Made by a program: the position numbers and the translations under genes. A stretch of DNA of 64,000 nt from Deltaproteobacteria bacterium (GTDB lineage Bacteria > Bdellovibrionota > JACOXK01), in the NCBI GenBank assembly GCA_016186995.1, contig JACPKQ010000022.1, forward strand, positions 62,001-126,000. The letters run 5' to 3'. Below, piece by piece: positions 53,223-60,917 of this stretch. The notes beneath the pieces were generated by a model that searched no databases, was not told the origin of the DNA, and saw only the letters and a program-made list of their open reading frames with translations. Numbering within the stretch: position 1 is the first letter of the stretch; every line of letters starts with the position of its first letter.

Positions 53223-54289
53223 AATAAACTCATTTTAAAGTGAAGGAAGAGGGGTGAGAGAATGACAAGAAAAACAGAGGGAAGGATGAAGAGAAAAAGA
53301 GGAATGAGTAATTTAAAATAAAGATTTTGTTTTTTTTTCTCAAGTTCTTGTGTTTTTTCAAAATAAAGATCTTCACTTAAGTTTTTAATGGGTGAGCTTA
53401 AACTACAACCTTTATGGAGGGTTTGAAGAAGAATGAAAAGAAAGCGTTCAATATGAGGATTTTCTTCTTTTTTTAAAAAATCTTCTAAAGTTTTCTTTCT
53501 GCTTGGGCTGTTAAGAATTTTGTGGAGAAGATTTTTAAACTTATTCTGTAAAGATGAAGAAAGGGTAGGAAGTAAATAATGAAAAGCTTGTATCCATGAT
53601 TGCCCTGTTTCGATAATAAGTGCAAGTGAATCTAGAAACCAAGGAAACTCAGTTAAAATGGGTGGGTGAGATATCCATCTTTTAATAAGAAAGAAACCCA
53701 GAATATTAAGTCCTAAAGCCAATAAATAAATTTTTTGTGTAAGGGGGGTTAAGAAAGAGTTTTTTACAAGTTCAGGTTCAAAAAAGGAAAATCCTAAAAG
53801 AGTCAACCAGGGAAGAAGTACACAGAGAAGAGCTTGTATTGAAATATGCCTTGATTGTGTTTTCATTTTTTCTTGAAATTCTAATTGGGTTTTAAATTGT
53901 GTTTCTAATTTTCTTAAAAAAGGTGAAATCTCACTTCCATTTTTAAGCAAAATAGGCATAGTGAGAGAAAAAGTGTGAAATTGGGGTACTAACTTGTTTA
54001 TTTTTAATTTAACCAAAGAAGCTTCTAGAGTGCAGCCTGCATGAATATATTCAAGAAATGGTTGTAATTCTTCTTTAAGAGGTTGTGGAAGGATAGGAAT
54101 TATGTTTTCAAGAGATTTTACAAAGGAATGCCCAGCAATCATGCTATGTCTTAATTGTTCAAGAAAAAGTGGAAAAGAGGTTTTAAGTTTTTTGATCTTA
54201 TGTTGCTTTTTGAAAAAATGAATTAAGAAATAGAATAGGTTAAGAAGAAAGAAGATGCTTACAATATGACACAAAAACCCAAGAATCAT
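53219..54289 (-). CDS. TadB-TadC fused platform protein of the second Tad set
   Basis: A 356-residue membrane protein with two T2SSF-like halves. The first half (residues 1-195) is TadB-like (FPLFLEQLRHSMIAGHSFVKSLENIIPILPQPL). The second (about 195-356) is TadC-like (FPWFLDSLALIIETGQSWIQAFHYLLP) and ends LPSVFLVILSPLFLHF like TadC at 22.6 kb. Both halves are shorter than normal. Its own sigma-54 promoter lies a few bases before the start codon. It is transcribed separately from cpaF2. Confidence 0.75.
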   Translation of the reverse strand: MILGFLCHIVSIFFLLNLFYFLIHFFKKQHKIKKLKTSFPLFLEQLRHSMIAGHSFVKSLENIIPILPQPLKEELQPFLEYIHAGCTLEASLVKLKINKLVPQFHTFSLTMPILLKNGSEISPFLRKLETQFKTQLEFQEKMKTQSRHISIQALLCVLLPWLTLLGFSFFEPELVKNSFLTPLTQKIYLLALGLNILGFFLIKRWISHPPILTEFPWFLDSLALIIETGQSWIQAFHYLLPTLSSSLQNKFKNLLHKILNSPSRKKTLEDFLKKEENPHIERFLFILLQTLHKGCSLSSPIKNLSEDLYFEKTQELEKKKQNLYFKLLIPLFLFILPSVFLVILSPLFLHFKMSLF

Positions 54290-54302
54290 TGTTAAGGGTT
54301 AA

Positions 54303-54318
54303 AGCAAATCCTGTGCCA
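54303..54318 (-). promoter_or_regulatory. sigma-54 promoter of the tadBC fusion gene
   Basis: On the minus strand TGGCACAGGATTTGCT, a full -24/-12 match. Counting 12 bases from the GC places the transcript start near 54292, only three bases before the ATG at 54289, so the mRNA would be practically leaderless. Confidence 0.75.
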
Positions 54319-54349
54319 ATTTTGTTGAGGCCAGGCCAGCTCAGCGGGG

Positions 54350-54688
54350 TCAGTTAAAAGAGGGGGGAATGTGGCGGATGACATTCACCTTATTGGAAGA
54401 AGGGAAAAGAAAAATCTTTTTTCTTAAAAGTAAAAGACTTACAGCCAAAAGACTCAAAAAAGCATTTGTAGTGCCATAGGTTTTTAAATATTTTTCAAGA
54501 AAGTTATTTTTAAGTTCTACCCACTGGGTTTCTTGAGCTGCTTGATCATAAAAGCCTTGTTTAATAAGAGATTGCACCTTTTTCTCATGTTGCCCAAGGC
54601 TTGCACTTAAAGATGCAGAGATGAAAACAAAAAGAATAGATGTAAAAATAAATATTTTTCCTAGTTTTCTCATGACATTTATAGACAT
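54350..54688 (-). CDS. hypothetical membrane-anchored protein in the second Tad set
   Basis: About 112 residues; starts at 54688 or 54673 are both possible and neither has a clear ribosome-binding site. An N-terminal hydrophobic segment (IFIFTSILFVFISASLSA) looks like a signal peptide. A short helical, TPR-like stretch (VQSLIKQGFYDQAAQETQWVELKNNF) follows and resembles a single repeat. A second membrane helix (AFLSLLAVSLLLL) and a basic tail complete it. Unrecognised. It lies between cpaF2 and the tadBC fusion. Confidence 0.55.
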   Translation of the reverse strand: MSINVMRKLGKIFIFTSILFVFISASLSASLGQHEKKVQSLIKQGFYDQAAQETQWVELKNNFLEKYLKTYGTTNAFLSLLAVSLLLLRKKIFLFPSSNKVNVIRHIPPSFN

Positions 54689-54772
54689 ATCCAAAATTGA
54701 TGCCAAGTTTTTAAAATAAATAACTTAGTAATTTCAATATCTTAGGTTTTTATCGAGGAAGTCAAGACTGCC

Positions 54773-55759
54773 TTAATTTGTCATTGGGGTGTTATTTTTC
54801 CACCCTTCACTGAAGGAGGAAAAAACATCATGAAGAATAATAGTATCCCCCTCTAGACCACATATTTGGGTAATATGAGATATTTTTCTAACCCCCACCT
54901 CCGTTTTTTCTAGGTGGATGATGAGATCTACCGCTGACTCAATATGTTGTCTTAAAGCTTTAATAGGAAAATCACACCCGCTTAAGAGCATAAGCATTTC
55001 AAGTCGTCTCAAGGCATCGCGTGGAGAGTTTGCATGAAGGGTTGTGAGGGAACCTTTGTGTCCGATATTCATGGCTTGAAGCATATCGAGAGTTTCTTCC
55101 CCTCGGCATTCCCCAACAATGATACGATCAGGTCTCATCCTTAAAGCATTTTGAAGAAGTTGTCTTAAAGTAATTTCACCTTTGTTTTCAATATTGGGTT
55201 TTTTAGACTCAAGTGAAATGACATGTTCTTGAAGAAGGTGAAGCTCTGCCACATCTTCAATGGTAATAATACGCTCTTCTTTATGGATAAAAGAAGAAAG
55301 AATATTAAGAAGAGTTGTTTTACCAGTGCTTGTTCCTCCTGAGATCAGAATATTTTTCTTTTCTTGTATTTGAGTTTTTAAAAAAAGAAGCATTTCTTGA
55401 TTGAGTGTCTTGTACTCGATCAATTTTTCCTGATTTACAAAAGTGGGTAAAAACTTTCTAATTGTGAGAATAGGGCCTTGCAAAGAGAGAGGTGGGATAA
55501 TGGCATGAAGTCGCATGCCATTATGAAGTCTTGCATCAACGAAAGGGCATGCTTCATCAAGTCGTCTGTGAGTCTGAAGCAAAAGGTTTTGAGCAAGGTT
55601 TAAAACTTCATCGTGGGTTTCAAAACAAAGTGAAGTTTTAATGACTTGTCCCTGTTTTTCAATATAAACAGGGGAGATCCCGTTAATCATAATTTCATTT
55701 ATTTCTGGATCTTCAATGAAAGGAAGAATTTTTCCAAAAGGTGCTTTTAAAAAATTCAT
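54773..55759 (-). CDS. second CpaF-type secretion ATPase
   Basis: A 328-residue ATPase: NEIMINGISPVYIE, Walker A ISGGTSTGKTTLL, TIEDVAELHL, MRPDRIIVGECRGEETLDMLQAMNIGHKGSLTTLHANSP. It lacks the roughly 60-residue N-terminal helical domain of ordinary CpaF proteins, and the Walker A has Ser where CpaF of the main locus has Gly-Thr-Gly. Start overlaps the cpaC2 stop by four bases. Confidence 0.9.
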   Translation of the reverse strand: MNFLKAPFGKILPFIEDPEINEIMINGISPVYIEKQGQVIKTSLCFETHDEVLNLAQNLLLQTHRRLDEACPFVDARLHNGMRLHAIIPPLSLQGPILTIRKFLPTFVNQEKLIEYKTLNQEMLLFLKTQIQEKKNILISGGTSTGKTTLLNILSSFIHKEERIITIEDVAELHLLQEHVISLESKKPNIENKGEITLRQLLQNALRMRPDRIIVGECRGEETLDMLQAMNIGHKGSLTTLHANSPRDALRRLEMLMLLSGCDFPIKALRQHIESAVDLIIHLEKTEVGVRKISHITQICGLEGDTIILHDVFSSFSEGWKNNTPMTN

Positions 55760-57123
55760 GGCTTGTGAATCTTTTTGAATTTTGAAATCAAATTTGTAAA
55801 TTGTGTTTTTGTGTGAAGGTGTGGGGTGACTAAAATGATGAGCTCTTTTTTATTTTGAAGAGAACCTTGTGTTTTTAACAAATTTCCTAACAGAGGGATG
55901 TCGCTTAAAAAAGGAACGCCACTTTCAGATTGAGATGATTCATAGGTTTCAAGCCCAGAAAGAATAATTGTTTCTCCGTTGTGAACATTAAGTGATGTTT
56001 CTACTTTTCGGCTTAAAATACCTGGGATGCCATCTGTTGTGTGAGCTGGGTCAAGAGAAGAAAGCTCAGCATTCAGTGTTGTAAAAATTCTATTTTGAGA
56101 ATCAATAAAGGGTTTAATTTTGAGAATAATGCCGTAAGAGCGCCAGGTAATTTGAGAGGTCACCCTTGAAATAATTCTAATGGGTATTTCACCCCCTACT
56201 AAAAACTGGGCTTCTTCTCCATTTCGACACACAAGTTTTGGATTTGAAAGAATTTTTCCAAAACCCTTTTCAGATAAAAGATGAAGAAAAACATCAAGTG
56301 CTTCGTGGGAGGAGGTGTTGGAAAATCGTCTTAAGAGGTTGTTTAAAGAAAAAATACGGATTTGATCAGGGTAATCAAAGCCAACTTGTGTGCTTTTGCT
56401 TTTGGCTATTTCAAGAATTTTGACATCAACAAGAATCATCTTTTCAAATTTCTGCTGAGTTGAAATATTATTAATAAACTGTGGATAAACATGCATTGTG
56501 AGGGATGAAATCAATTCGTACTCTTTTTGAGATTCTACTTTACCCTCAAGGTAAAGAGTTTCTTCTTGAGCCAGTACTTGGATGTGAAGAAAGCCTTTTT
56601 CTTTTAGGATAGAACTTATTTTTAAAGCAAGGTTTGAAAGAAGTGTAGAACGGATATGTGTCATATCAAGAATGTTTTTTTGTTCTTTAAGGGGGAGGAT
56701 GAGTTTGAGTGTTTTTTCATCGCTGATCCATCCAGAAATAAGAATTTTCTTATTAAAATAATGAATGTGAATATCTTCTGTGTGTTTAAAAAGCTTTTCT
56801 ACTTCATTTTTAAGTTGAGCCATTTCATAAGAGTAGATAGAAACCGAAATTTCATTTTTATTGTTTTCTGTCCACAGGGTGAGCGTTGTTCCCCCCTCTT
56901 TAAGGGCCTGGACAATGATTTCGTTGCCCGGCGGAAGAACTTGCACTTGAGCGATTTGTGTATTTGAAAGAGCCACTCTTTTTAAATGGGGAATGATAAA
57001 AGTTTTTTGTTCCCCTTTTCCAAGAGTTATACTTTGTGGAAGTTCTAAAGTATTGTTTTGAAGCGCTTCTACTAAAGTTATTTTGATTAAAGCAACAAAG
57101 AAAACAAAAAAAATATTTTTCAT
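55756..57123 (-). CDS. second Tad secretin, CpaC-like
   Basis: A 455-residue secretin. Signal peptide MKNIFFVFFVALIKITLVEA, then the pilus N-domain (LELPQSITLGKGEQKTFIIPHLKRVAL), a BON-like part, and the secretin core (ILSNPKLVCRNGEEAQFLVGGEIPI, then FLSDIPLLGNLLKT and ELIILVTPHL). Its N-terminus is normal, unlike the repeat-bearing CpaC of the main locus. First gene of cpaC2-cpaF2, behind a sigma-54 promoter. Confidence 0.9.
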   Translation of the reverse strand: MKNIFFVFFVALIKITLVEALQNNTLELPQSITLGKGEQKTFIIPHLKRVALSNTQIAQVQVLPPGNEIIVQALKEGGTTLTLWTENNKNEISVSIYSYEMAQLKNEVEKLFKHTEDIHIHYFNKKILISGWISDEKTLKLILPLKEQKNILDMTHIRSTLLSNLALKISSILKEKGFLHIQVLAQEETLYLEGKVESQKEYELISSLTMHVYPQFINNISTQQKFEKMILVDVKILEIAKSKSTQVGFDYPDQIRIFSLNNLLRRFSNTSSHEALDVFLHLLSEKGFGKILSNPKLVCRNGEEAQFLVGGEIPIRIISRVTSQITWRSYGIILKIKPFIDSQNRIFTTLNAELSSLDPAHTTDGIPGILSRKVETSLNVHNGETIILSGLETYESSQSESGVPFLSDIPLLGNLLKTQGSLQNKKELIILVTPHLHTKTQFTNLISKFKKIHKP

Positions 57124-57137
57124 TATTTAAGGTTCAT

Positions 57138-57153
57138 AGCAAATGTTGTGCCA
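57138..57153 (-). promoter_or_regulatory. sigma-54 promoter of cpaC2-cpaF2
   Basis: On the minus strand TGGCACAACATTTGCT, a full -24/-12 match. The predicted start near 57127 is four bases before the ATG at 57123. Layout and flanking bases (AAAATTGGCAC) match the promoter at 54303. Confidence 0.75.
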
Positions 57154-57185
57154 ATTTTTTACAAATGAGACAGTTTTTCACTTCC

Positions 57186-57264
57186 TGTCATTGCGAGTGA
57201 AACGAAGCAATCTCATCGCTACCGCGATGGGATCGCCACGGTCGTTACACTCCCTCGCGATGAC
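57186..57264. repeat. composite family-A repeat
   Basis: GTCATTGCGAGTGAAACGAAGCAATC, hairpin CATCGC-TACC-GCGATG, GATCGCCACGG and CCTCGCGATGACA. It is closest to the inserts in mutS at 61325 and 61671. Confidence 0.7.
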
Positions 57265-57274
57265 ATGTCCTTTT

Positions 57275-58351
57275 TTAGAAAATAATCACTGTTTGAAAGG
57301 TTTTATCTTTTTTATGAAAAGAAAGCGTGCCTGAGAGGGTTTTAACTATAAGCCCAGAAAGAGGCAGTCCTAAGCCTAAACCACCTTGGTGGTATTTCAT
57401 ATCTTTCGGGTTATTAAGATCTCCAAAAATATTTTTAAATTCTTTTTGAGAAAGGTTTTGGGTCTTGTTTTCTATAAGAATTTTAACATTTTTTTGTATT
57501 CTCTCACTCTCTATTTTAAGCGTGCCCTTATCCTCATTATAAATAAGAGCATTTTCAATAAGGTGGTAGAAGAGAGATTCAAGCAGTTTGGGGTCTCCTT
57601 TTATCTTGAGAGAGGGGATCGCAAGAGTAACTTGTATTTTTTGTTTTTGAATAAGTGTGTCAAAATGGGACAGTGTTTTTTCGATGACACACTTTAAATC
57701 TATGTTTTCGGTTTTGATTTTGTGAGTTTGTGTTTTAAGGGTAGTTAAAAGAATCACATCTTCTGCCATGCGTAGAAGTTTTTGGGCAGCTTTATGAATA
57801 TATTCTAAAGCTGTTTTGTCAGTGTTGTCATTCCCGCGAAGGCGGGAATCCAGATTTTTGCCTTCAAGAAGAGTTTCTGTAAACCCTAAAATAGTCGTAA
57901 GAGGTGTTCTTAAAGCATGAGAAATAACGTTTAGAAAAGATGTTTTGGCTTGGTCAAGAGTTTTTAGTTTTACTTCTGCAAGTTTAAGTTTTAATCCTTT
58001 TTCTACAATGTTTTTAAGTCTATGACTATCCCACGGTTTTGTTTCAAAATGATAAATTTTGCCTTCATTAATAGCCGAAATAATAGATTCGATATCGGCA
58101 TAAGCTGTGATGAGGATACGAACGGCATCAGGGTTCAATGCAATCGATTTTTCAAGCATGTGGGCACCTGTCATTTCAGGCATTCTTTGATCGCAAATAA
58201 TAACTGAGACAGGTTTTTCAACGAGGAGTTTTAAGCCCTCTTTGGCTGAAAGGGCTGTGAGTACATCATAATCCTTCCAAAACACCCTTTTTAAAGCATC
58301 GAGGGTGTCTTGATCGTCATCTACTATCAGGATTTTATGCTTCTCGCTCAT
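57275..58351 (-). CDS. response-regulator/histidine-kinase hybrid with in-frame repeat
   Basis: A 358-residue protein. Residues 1-120 form a REC domain (ILIVDDDQDTLDAL, phosphoacceptor Asp in VIICDQRMP, and a C-terminal FETKPWD). HisKA follows with the phosphoacceptor His in FLNVISHALRTPLTTILGF, then HATPase_c with N-box LIENALIYNEDKG and G-box GGLGLGLPLSG. No membrane segment, so it is cytosolic. Nine residues (around LDSRLRGNDN, near residue 170) between the two HisKA helices are encoded by a 27-base family-A repeat in frame. Confidence 0.88.
   Translation of the reverse strand: MSEKHKILIVDDDQDTLDALKRVFWKDYDVLTALSAKEGLKLLVEKPVSVIICDQRMPEMTGAHMLEKSIALNPDAVRILITAYADIESIISAINEGKIYHFETKPWDSHRLKNIVEKGLKLKLAEVKLKTLDQAKTSFLNVISHALRTPLTTILGFTETLLEGKNLDSRLRGNDNTDKTALEYIHKAAQKLLRMAEDVILLTTLKTQTHKIKTENIDLKCVIEKTLSHFDTLIQKQKIQVTLAIPSLKIKGDPKLLESLFYHLIENALIYNEDKGTLKIESERIQKNVKILIENKTQNLSQKEFKNIFGDLNNPKDMKYHQGGLGLGLPLSGLIVKTLSGTLSFHKKDKTFQTVIIF
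57827..57853. repeat. family-A repeat inside the histidine-kinase gene
   Basis: TCATTCCCGC-GAAG-GCGGGAATCCAG, 27 bases, exactly nine codons, in frame in the HisKA region. Confidence 0.75.
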
Positions 58352-58394
58352 ATCCCCCTTATCGGAATATTACGTGTCATCCTGAGCCGCTTCA

Positions 58395-58640
58395 TGGCTC
58401 GTGTTCAAAAATCCTTCAACTTTAAGTTCTTAAAAATGGCCACAAAAGACAGGGATAGTGCTTCCCTCGATATATTACATCGGTGGGACTGTATTTCTCA
58501 AAAACACGCTATCAAAATTCCCTGCGAGAATTTTGCGCTCTCTCTCGGCCGCGAGAAGGTTTTTTTGAAACACAGTTCCACCTCTTTATATCTTTTGCCC
58601 TATAACTTTATTCTCGAGTTTATGTGAAGATGGGCTGAAT
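58395..58640. repeat. composite element E
   Basis: Begins TTTAAGTTCTTAAAAATGGCCAC, then AAAAGACAGGGATAGTGCTTCCCTCG, which is the outer arm of a family-C element in reverse. A new stem follows: GGTGGGACTGTATTTC (58482-58497) with GAAACACAGTTCCACC (58567-58582), 14 of 16 paired plus wobble. It ends TTCTCGAGTTTATGTGAAGATGG, the usual boundary motif. It looks like a chimera of element ends with a different core. Confidence 0.6.
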
Positions 58641-58705
58641 TTCGAGTCCATGAGAGAGTAGGGACTGGGTAAACACCCTCCCTACTCAGAACCAAAGTTG
58701 TAATT
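58640..58705. repeat. family-F hairpin module
   Basis: Reverse complement of the module at 34980-35040: hairpin GAGTAGGGA...TCCCTACTC with GGGT/ACCC inside, flanked by the CATGAGAG and TCAGAACCAAAGTTG boxes. Confidence 0.65.
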
Positions 58706-58710
58706 ATGTG

Positions 58711-58820
58711 AGGAAATGGTCAGTGTCTGGAGCGGAAGTAAAGCGGAGCTCTATGAGGCCTTGCCGAATAAAGAGCGAGCCATGAAGCGGAAGACACTGC
58801 CATTTCAAGAACTTAAGTTC
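58711..58820. repeat. family-B element, copy 3
   Basis: Arms AAATGGTCAGTGTCT (58714-58728) and AGACACTGCCATTT (58792-58805) with one bulge. Core TGGAGCGGAAGTAAAGCGG and GCGAGCCATGAAGCGG. Boundary TTATGTGAGG on the left and TTCAAGAACTTAAGTTCG on the right. Confidence 0.75.
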
Positions 58821-58828
58821 GAATAAAC

Positions 58829-58879
58829 CCTGGATTCCCGCCTTCGCGGGAATGACAGAGGGGGATCCCGGGAATGACA
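58829..58879. repeat. family-A repeat
   Basis: CCTGGATTCCCGC-CTTC-GCGGGAATGACAG followed by a second partial GATCCCGGGAATGACA. It closes the repeat-rich 58.4-58.9 kb gap. Confidence 0.7.
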
Positions 58880-59105
58880 ATGGAGAACTGGCTTGGCTTC
58901 GTGGAAAAGAGTGTTTAAGAAGTGAACAGCGGACTAAAAAACAAATCAGTGGTCTTAAGTATATAAAATTATTAAACTAATACAACTCTATGACTTGTTT
59001 TTAGTCACTCAAAGACGGTATGACAACGGTTTTTGCTTTTTCGAGAAAAAAGCTCTAAGAATGCTAAGTATTCAATATTACTTAATAAATCTATTTTTCC
59101 TGTTC

Positions 59106-59121
59106 TGGCATGGGGCTTGCT
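59106..59121 (+). promoter_or_regulatory. sigma-54 promoter of the large secreted protein
   Basis: TGGCATGGGGCTTGCT with GG-N10-GC. The predicted start is near 59132. The leader TACGAGGAGTCT resembles that of the small secreted-protein gene at 44.1 kb. Confidence 0.78.
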
Positions 59122-59235
59122 CATAAGTAAAGTACGAGGAGTCTCATTTTCATGTTGAGATTTGTGCGAAGGCAAAAAAAGAAAATGATGAAAAATAAGA
59201 TGAATTTCATGTTGAAAGTAGAGGAGAAAAAGACA

Positions 59236-60702
59236 ATGAAGACCCAAAAAATGTACTCAGTGCTCATTTCAGTTTTAAGCTTTTTTGTATTGTGCGCTTA
59301 TACCCCACAAGTATTTGCAGTCGATAGAACAGAAGCTCTTAAAGCAGAGTTTAAGAAATCTAACAAGGAATTAGCAGATACTGTGAAAGATACAAAAAGT
59401 TATATTGGTTCATTTGATGAACATGATGATTGGTTTATAAATTCTTCTATTGGTGAACTTATTGATGATCTTGATAACGATCGAGATATTTCTTATGATC
59501 GTATTCAAGAAGTCAAAAGCGAGCTTGAAGAAGATGTTAAACCTCGCAAAGATAGAATTGTAAAACTTCATCGCAAAACACAACGTCTACATGAGCGTTT
59601 AACAAGTTTTGGAGTTACTGATTTTAATTTTGATACTGATGTTGAAAATCATTTATCTCAAGCGGGTTTTATAAAAGTAGGTGAAAAATATTTACCTCGA
59701 GCAGCTTGGTATAGAATTTTAGACTTAGGTTATGCAAATGATCTTAATTTTGAAACTCTTAACGGGCTTGAGAGAGAAGTTTTAAAACGCGATCATAAAG
59801 CTCGCAAAAAAATAGCAGAAGAAAATCCTATTATTAAATATTATCGTATTGGTAAGCAAGTTTATAAAGTTAATTGTACAACCGGTGAAGTAGAGCGTGT
59901 TGATGCCAATAGAAAAATTGAGAAAACACAAAGTGGTTGGTCACAAGTAGGGAATGCTTTAAAAGAAATAGGAAGAGGTCTTTTAACAACCGCTGTGGTG
60001 GGTGCAGAATTATACCGTCCTTATCTTCAAAATAAGCAAAGCAAAGAAGCATGGAAATCTTGGAGAGACAGTGCTGTGTTTGCTCAAAACTATGGTTATC
60101 CTGTGCCTCCAACTCCATTGTTACCCCCAATTGCACCTATCAACCTCACATCTATGTTTGATCTTTTAGGTGTCGGTCCGCAGCCTACAAAGTTTGAAAG
60201 AATGTTTATGTCTATGAACGGTCAAGGGCAAGGATCCATGAATCCATGGCAACAACAAAATCTTCTTTATAATATGCAGCTTATGCAAAGAAATGGAATG
60301 AACCCAATGACAGGACAACCTATGTTTAACAATAGTGGCGATCCTATGGCTAATATGATGCAACAACTTAATGGAATTATGAGTGCATTACCACAACAAC
60401 TTTCAACTATCGAGCAAGCAACTCAAAGTATGAATGAACGACTCACCATTGAAAGAGAAGCTTTATCAAATCAACTTCAAACATTTGAAGCAGCACAAGC
60501 AGCACTTTCAGGCCTTCAAAGATTATCTCCTGATCTTCAAGGTGCTATGAATCAGTTTAGAACAGGATTACAAAATTATAATAGAGCTTTAAACAGACAT
60601 ACAAATGCTTCACAAAGTTATAATCAGCGAGTTACTTATGATGCAAACGGAAGTGGAAGTTTTGGTGGCCGATTTGGTGGTGGTGGATTTCCTCAGCAGT
60701 AA
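59236..60702 (+). CDS. large secreted protein of unknown function
   Basis: About 488 residues from MKTQKMYSVLIS, with GGAG eight bases upstream and a proper signal peptide ending PQVFA. A longer start at 59152 also has GAGGAG ten bases upstream, so a 28-residue extension or a short leader peptide is possible. The mature part is helical (charged coiled-coil-like to residue 220), then a Pro-rich linker (YPVPPTPLLPPIAPIN), a Met/Gln/Asn-rich segment (MNPWQQQNLLYNMQLMQRNG), another coiled coil and a Gly/Phe-rich tail (GSFGGRFGGGGF). I recognise no family. It is sigma-54-driven and monocistronic. Confidence 0.75.
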   Translation: MKTQKMYSVLISVLSFFVLCAYTPQVFAVDRTEALKAEFKKSNKELADTVKDTKSYIGSFDEHDDWFINSSIGELIDDLDNDRDISYDRIQEVKSELEEDVKPRKDRIVKLHRKTQRLHERLTSFGVTDFNFDTDVENHLSQAGFIKVGEKYLPRAAWYRILDLGYANDLNFETLNGLEREVLKRDHKARKKIAEENPIIKYYRIGKQVYKVNCTTGEVERVDANRKIEKTQSGWSQVGNALKEIGRGLLTTAVVGAELYRPYLQNKQSKEAWKSWRDSAVFAQNYGYPVPPTPLLPPIAPINLTSMFDLLGVGPQPTKFERMFMSMNGQGQGSMNPWQQQNLLYNMQLMQRNGMNPMTGQPMFNNSGDPMANMMQQLNGIMSALPQQLSTIEQATQSMNERLTIEREALSNQLQTFEAAQAALSGLQRLSPDLQGAMNQFRTGLQNYNRALNRHTNASQSYNQRVTYDANGSGSFGGRFGGGGFPQQ

Positions 60703-60867
60703 GAGAAATTTATAAAGTACTTGAGGGTGAGAGTCCTCAGGTGGTCGACGTGAGAGCTGAGTAGGACGTACAGATCACTTTCGTAAGCGCTGAAGTTGAA
60801 GTAGAAGTTCTTGAAGTTGTCGTTCAAAAAAGAGAGTTGTTTTAAGAAACTTACGGAAGTCAAAAGA

Positions 60868-60901
60868 AATACCTGGGGCCCTTGCCCCGGGTATTTTTTT
60901 G
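60868..60901 (+). terminator. rho-independent terminator
   Basis: Stem AATACCTGGGGC / GCCCCGGGTATT with one T-G pair and loop CCTT, followed by a run of seven T. It ends the secreted-protein transcript and stands 17 bases ahead of the mutS start. Confidence 0.85.
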
Positions 60902-60917
60902 TCTTATAAATAGGTTC

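Noticed and set aside
58310..58627. Open reading frame of 105 codons between the histidine kinase and element E
   Set aside because: It starts inside the kinase gene on the opposite strand and runs through repeats; no coding features.
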